46,881 nt of DNA from Magnetococcales bacterium WMHbinv6 (GTDB lineage: Bacteria > Pseudomonadota > Magnetococcia > Magnetococcales > Magnetaquicoccaceae), in the NCBI GenBank assembly GCA_002753135.1, contig PDZV01000031.1, positions 1 through 46,881 of the forward strand, given 5' to 3'. This document shows positions 43,659 to 46,881 of the stretch, piece after piece. The notes below the pieces were generated by a model that did no database searches, was not told the origin of the DNA, and saw only the letters and a program-made list of their open reading frames with translations. How positions within the stretch are numbered: the stretch's first letter is position 1; every line of letters begins with the position of its first letter. The position numbers and the translations under genes are program-made.

Positions 43659-45404
43659 TCATCCCATCCCCATGCGCCAAAAGGCTTCCGCCACCCCGAT
43701 CAACGCCTCACCGATGATCAATCCGGCAGCCCAGGGCACCAGCACATTTTCCGAATAGGCGCAACCACGCCATTTTTCGATACGAATCTGGGCCAGACAG
43801 CCCAATCCATAGGTCAAGGTGATGGAAAAAGGCAGATACATGGCCAAACCAACCATGATGCCCAACCCTCCCACCGGTGTCCACTCCAGCAACATACCCG
43901 CCAAGCCGCCCAGCATAAATTTATCAAAGGGAATCTGTTGATTCTGCACCGCTTCGATCACCCCGGCCAAGGCACTGGCCTGCGGTGCCGGCAAGGGGGT
44001 GTTGGGACCAAAACCGGGCGTTGTCGCTCCGCCCCCCTGCCACAAGGCGTAGATGACCGCAAAGGCCACCACCACACCAATCCAGGAGAGGGAAAACTCC
44101 AGCACCTGCTGTTGCACAGGACGGTTGCCGACCAGAAAACCGGTTTTCAGATCCTGCATCATATCGGCGCTTTGTCCGATGGCGACACTGATCGCCACCC
44201 CCATGGCCAGGGCAGCCACCACTTCACCGCCCAGCAAAGCCATGGTCAAGGCCACAGAGACCAGTGTCATGCCGGACATGGGGGAAATATCGGTCATCCC
44301 GGTTGACTGGGCCACAATCAGCCCGGCCACCCCCAGCCACAAGGTACCCACCAGCGTGGCCAGCACCGCCCGCCACAAAGGAACCTGGGCGGTACTCCAG
44401 GAGGCAAAAAAGAGCAGCAGCAAGGCACCGAGCAATCCGGCCAGCAAGATCCATGGCGATATTTCACTCCCTTTGCCGCGCTGCTCTGCCGAACCCCCGA
44501 CCACCTGGGTCAACGAGCGCAACGCCGCCATAATCATCGGCACGCTGACCAGCATGGCCATGATCGCCGCCCCGATCAACACGCCAATGCCCAATGGTCG
44601 CAACGCCTTGTCATAGATAAACGCCACCAAGGCACCATTGGCCAGATCGGCAGCAGGCCAGTTGGCCTGCACCATCGCCGGTGCGATGAACCACCAGGCG
44701 GCCACCCCCCCGAAAAAAAACGGCAAACCACCACGCCCAGCCAATAATCCGGAGGCAAAGGTCATCGGTGACAGATAGAGAGCCGCCGAGACATAGACCG
44801 GCAACAGACCGAAGCTCAAAGAGAGTTCATCATTTTCCACCACCCCCGGCAGGTTCAGCCAACCACTGATCAGCAGCAGTTTCCAGCCGGCACCCAGCAT
44901 ACAGCCGTTGAGCAACAAACGGACTTTTTCTCTCCCCGCCGAACCGGAGCGGAGGATGGTTGCCACCGCCGTGCCGGTCGGAAAACGCAAGCGGTCGATT
45001 TCAATCATTTTACGCCGCAAGGGAATGATCAACACCACGCCAAGAAAGGCCCCACCCACCCCGGCGGCCAGCAACGGCCAGGGAGAAAAGGGGGCAATGG
45101 TGCCGCTGCTGTGCAACAGGAACAGAGTCGGCAGGGTAAAAACCACCCCCGAACCGGCAGTAATGATGGCGGCAGCGATGGTCTGGTTGAGATTGTTTTC
45201 GATCACCGTCCCCCGCCAGTTGCGGCCACGCAATAAGAGATAACCGATCAAGGCGGCAATCGCTGAACCGCTGATGGCAAACCCCAGCTTGAGGGCGGAA
45301 TAGATCAGGGCAATGTTGAGCAAAATGCCGGAAAGAATACCCAAAGCCAGCGCCTGCCATGTCAACTCCCGGTAGGGGGTCTGCCACTCTTCATCTGCCT
45401 GCAT
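43659..45404 (-). CDS. OPT family transporter
   Basis: A 581-residue polytopic membrane protein of the oligopeptide transporter family. It starts MQADEEWQTPYRELTWQALALGILSGILLNIALIYSALKLGFAISGSAIAALIG. The conserved block IENNLNQTIAAAIITAGSGVVFTLPTLFLL and the segment RFPTGTAVATILRSG are typical of the prokaryotic OPT branch. About 14 hydrophobic segments are present. Substrates for the family include peptides and metal chelates; here none can be assigned. AGGGAGC before the ATG at 45404 supports the start. It is the first gene of a two-gene minus-strand unit and is divergent from the CpdA-like gene. Confidence 0.9.
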   Translation of the reverse strand: MQADEEWQTPYRELTWQALALGILSGILLNIALIYSALKLGFAISGSAIAALIGYLLLRGRNWRGTVIENNLNQTIAAAIITAGSGVVFTLPTLFLLHSSGTIAPFSPWPLLAAGVGGAFLGVVLIIPLRRKMIEIDRLRFPTGTAVATILRSGSAGREKVRLLLNGCMLGAGWKLLLISGWLNLPGVVENDELSLSFGLLPVYVSAALYLSPMTFASGLLAGRGGLPFFFGGVAAWWFIAPAMVQANWPAADLANGALVAFIYDKALRPLGIGVLIGAAIMAMLVSVPMIMAALRSLTQVVGGSAEQRGKGSEISPWILLAGLLGALLLLFFASWSTAQVPLWRAVLATLVGTLWLGVAGLIVAQSTGMTDISPMSGMTLVSVALTMALLGGEVVAALAMGVAISVAIGQSADMMQDLKTGFLVGNRPVQQQVLEFSLSWIGVVVAFAVIYALWQGGGATTPGFGPNTPLPAPQASALAGVIEAVQNQQIPFDKFMLGGLAGMLLEWTPVGGLGIMVGLAMYLPFSITLTYGLGCLAQIRIEKWRGCAYSENVLVPWAAGLIIGEALIGVAEAFWRMGMG

Positions 45405-45643
45405 CGCTCTTGCTCCCTGTCGTTTCCCTGCCCTTTTTCGCCTGCCGCTGGCAAAAGGATCAACAGCAGCGGCCAGAAGTCTATTGGCGGATGGTTAACC
45501 GCTTTCAGCTCCATTGCAAGGTTTGAAAGAGATGCGTGGCAGTAAATCACCAACTCCGGCTCAAGTCGTACTTGCCCGCAGAGGGCAAGCGTTCTACACT
45601 GTTGCCGGTGATCAAACAGACTGCCACCGCCAGGGAGATGGAG
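45405..45643. other. Divergent promoter region between OPT and CpdA-like genes
   Basis: About 240 bp serving both directions. A small hairpin CTTGCCC-5-GGGCAAG lies at 45571-45589, about 55 nt before the CpdA-like start, without a T-run. No confident promoter hexamers or other genes were seen. Confidence 0.4.
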
Positions 45644-46402
45644 ATGCTATCCCTTTTGCACTTTTCCGATTGTCATTTACTGGCCGATCCGCAGGGAACA
45701 CTCTACGGCGCACAACCAGCGCACTGCCTGGAACAACTGCTGCAGGCGGCCCACCCCTGGGCACAAGCGTGCCAATTGGCCATTGTCACCGGAGATTTGA
45801 CCCAACATGGCGAACCCGAAGCCTACCAACGGGCGGAACAGATGTTTCAACGTTTGGGCTGTCCGGTTTATACCCTGCCTGGCAATCACGATCGACCGGA
45901 GATCATGCAGGAACAACTGAGCGGACAACCCATCCGTTGGCAATCCTCCCTGACAGAGGGTGGCTGGCAGATGCTCTTTCTCAACTCCCTGTTGCCGGAA
46001 CAAACGGAAGGCTATCTCGATGCGAGCGCCCTGCAGCAACTGCAGCAACAGCTGCAAAACGGCCCCGACCTGCCTGCGCTGCTTGCCCTGCATCACCAAC
46101 CGGTGGCGGTCGGCACCCCATGGATGGATCAGATCGGCCTGAGCAATCCAGAGGCGCTTTTTGCCCTGCTGCAGCACCACCCGCGCGTGCGCCTGATTCT
46201 CTTCGGCCATATTCACCAACCGCTCGACACCGTTCAGCAATCGATCCGGCTGCTTGGCACCCCTTCCACCTGTGTGCAGTTTGTCCAGGGTACGGCGGAA
46301 CCGGAATTCATTCTCGACCAACCGGCCTTTCGCTGGCTGCGCTTGCACGATGACGGCAGTATCGAGACAAAAGTGATCCCCTGTTCAATTGCCAAAGGAT
46401 AA
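45644..46402 (+). CDS. CpdA-like cyclic-nucleotide phosphodiesterase (metallophosphoesterase)
   Basis: A 252-residue cytoplasmic enzyme of the calcineurin-like phosphoesterase superfamily. The metal-binding boxes are all present: HFSDCHLL (Asp9, His11), [32 protein letters not shown] and FGHIHQP. The [12 protein letters not shown] form is that of the class III cAMP phosphodiesterase CpdA, which hydrolyses 3',5'-cAMP to AMP. AGGGAG lies 7 nt before the ATG at 45644; ATG 45638 is an alternative, and the frame opens at 45536. It ends 2 nt before the following gene, so they are probably one transcript. Confidence 0.9.
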   Translation: MLSLLHFSDCHLLADPQGTLYGAQPAHCLEQLLQAAHPWAQACQLAIVTGDLTQHGEPEAYQRAEQMFQRLGCPVYTLPGNHDRPEIMQEQLSGQPIRWQSSLTEGGWQMLFLNSLLPEQTEGYLDASALQQLQQQLQNGPDLPALLALHHQPVAVGTPWMDQIGLSNPEALFALLQHHPRVRLILFGHIHQPLDTVQQSIRLLGTPSTCVQFVQGTAEPEFILDQPAFRWLRLHDDGSIETKVIPCSIAKG

Positions 46403-46404
46403 CC

Positions 46405-46881
46405 ATGAAACTTGCCGTCCTTGTCTGTGTCATGGAACGCTACAGCGATCAAGAATCCTGCGCCCATAAAGGCAGCGAAGCGCTTGCCGACCTGTTACAA
46501 GAGAAATTGCAGGATCTGGGTTGGGATGTTCCCGTAGAGCGCATTCGCTGCTTCGGGCGTTGTGCGCAAGGGGCCAATCTGCGCATTGCCCCCGGCGGAC
46601 CATTTTTTCATGAAATGACCCCTGCCCGGCTGGATGAGGTGATTGCGGCCATCGACAACATGATGCCAAAAAACAGCCTCACCACCCTGACCGGAGATAT
46701 TACCCGTCTGCACATGGATGCCATCGTCAATGCGGCCAACCCCTCCCTGCTGGGCGGCGGCGGTGTGGATGGTGCCATCCATCGGGCCGGAGGCCCTGCC
46801 ATACTGGCCGCCTGCCAGGAGATCCGCCAGCAGCACTATCCAGAAGGGTTGCCCCCCGGAGAAGCGGTGATCACCACCGGC
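46405..46881 (+). CDS. [2Fe-2S] thioredoxin-like ferredoxin fused to a macro domain (3' end outside window)
   Basis: An open frame of 159 codons running off the window end. Residues 1-85 resemble thioredoxin-fold [2Fe-2S] ferredoxins. Cys8, Cys19, Cys49 and Cys53 match the four ligands in spacing, in [18 protein letters not shown] and [13 protein letters not shown]. From about residue 92 a macro domain begins: [40 protein letters not shown], the ADP-ribose-binding signature of YmdB-type O-acetyl-ADP-ribose deacetylases. The joined arrangement is unusual. It starts 2 nt after the CpdA-like stop. A redox-sensing ADP-ribose hydrolase is a reasonable guess, no more. The frame is not interrupted between the two parts. 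Confidence 0.85.
   Translation, partial: MKLAVLVCVMERYSDQESCAHKGSEALADLLQEKLQDLGWDVPVERIRCFGRCAQGANLRIAPGGPFFHEMTPARLDEVIAAIDNMMPKNSLTTLTGDITRLHMDAIVNAANPSLLGGGGVDGAIHRAGGPAILAACQEIRQQHYPEGLPPGEAVITTG

Noticed and set aside
45571-45589. Hairpin CTTGCCC-5-GGGCAAG as an intrinsic terminator
   Set aside because: No T-run follows and it lies between divergent genes where no transcript needs to end; listed only within the promoter region.

Overview
The window looks like a stretch of a Gram-negative bacterial chromosome, probably Pseudomonadota. The lepA-lepB-DUF4845-rnc-era-recO order, the outer-membrane lipoprotein efflux components and the MdtABC-like pump all point that way. By eye most genes are GC-rich (mid to high fifties percent), with clearly AT-richer patches at about 4750-8020, 18200-18510 and 22440-22620. 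I cannot name a genus. No tRNA, rRNA or CRISPR array was recognised.

Layout. (1) 1-4719, plus strand: conserved housekeeping operon with the 3' end of lepA, lepB, a DUF4845 membrane protein, rnc, era and recO, mostly joined by 1-4 nt overlaps. (2) 4750-8019: an AT-richer three-gene cassette (DUF262 nuclease-like protein, AAA ATPase of the DUF3696/AAA_21 type, unknown third protein) that looks like an anti-phage defence system. (3) 8206-14552: a TetR regulator and a tripartite RND efflux operon (outer-membrane lipoprotein, adaptor, permease), with an imperfect palindromic operator in front. (4) 14613-17364: a histidine phosphatase, two small secreted or membrane proteins on the minus strand, and an intact IS1595-type insertion sequence with 24-bp inverted repeats and an 8-bp target duplication. 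(5) 17478-34036: the most unusual part. Two paralogous response regulators with an ArsR-like C-terminal domain flank a plus-strand block: a RCK-gated K+ channel, two single-domain DUF1538 membrane proteins, a PII-like protein, a fused double-domain DUF1538 protein, two more PII-like proteins, a stand-alone truncated DUF4347 protein, a Kef-type antiporter with RCK domains and a DUF3124 exported protein. A histidine kinase and a hybrid kinase with a PhnD-like periplasmic sensor follow in reverse orientation. (6) 34261-42036, minus strand: an MdtABC-like RND pump (adaptor plus two different permeases) followed by a 32-codon remnant of a response-regulator gene. (7) 42252-46881: a Sel1-repeat protein, an OPT-family transporter with a small membrane partner, a CpdA-like phosphodiesterase, and the start of a fusion of a [2Fe-2S] thioredoxin-like ferredoxin to a macro domain.

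How the parts may work together. Region 5 is the best candidate for an undescribed system. Four DUF1538 modules (two genes carrying one each, one gene carrying two) are directly coupled to PII-like genes, as ammonium transporters are to GlnK. Two RCK-controlled cation transporters sit in the same block, and two-component genes with matching regulators lie on both sides. AT-rich promoter regions inside the block carry CAAT...ATTG palindromes that could be the regulators' operators. I infer a signal-controlled ion or solute homeostasis module; the transported substrate cannot be told from the sequence. Functional names throughout rest on recognising motifs by eye, with no database search.
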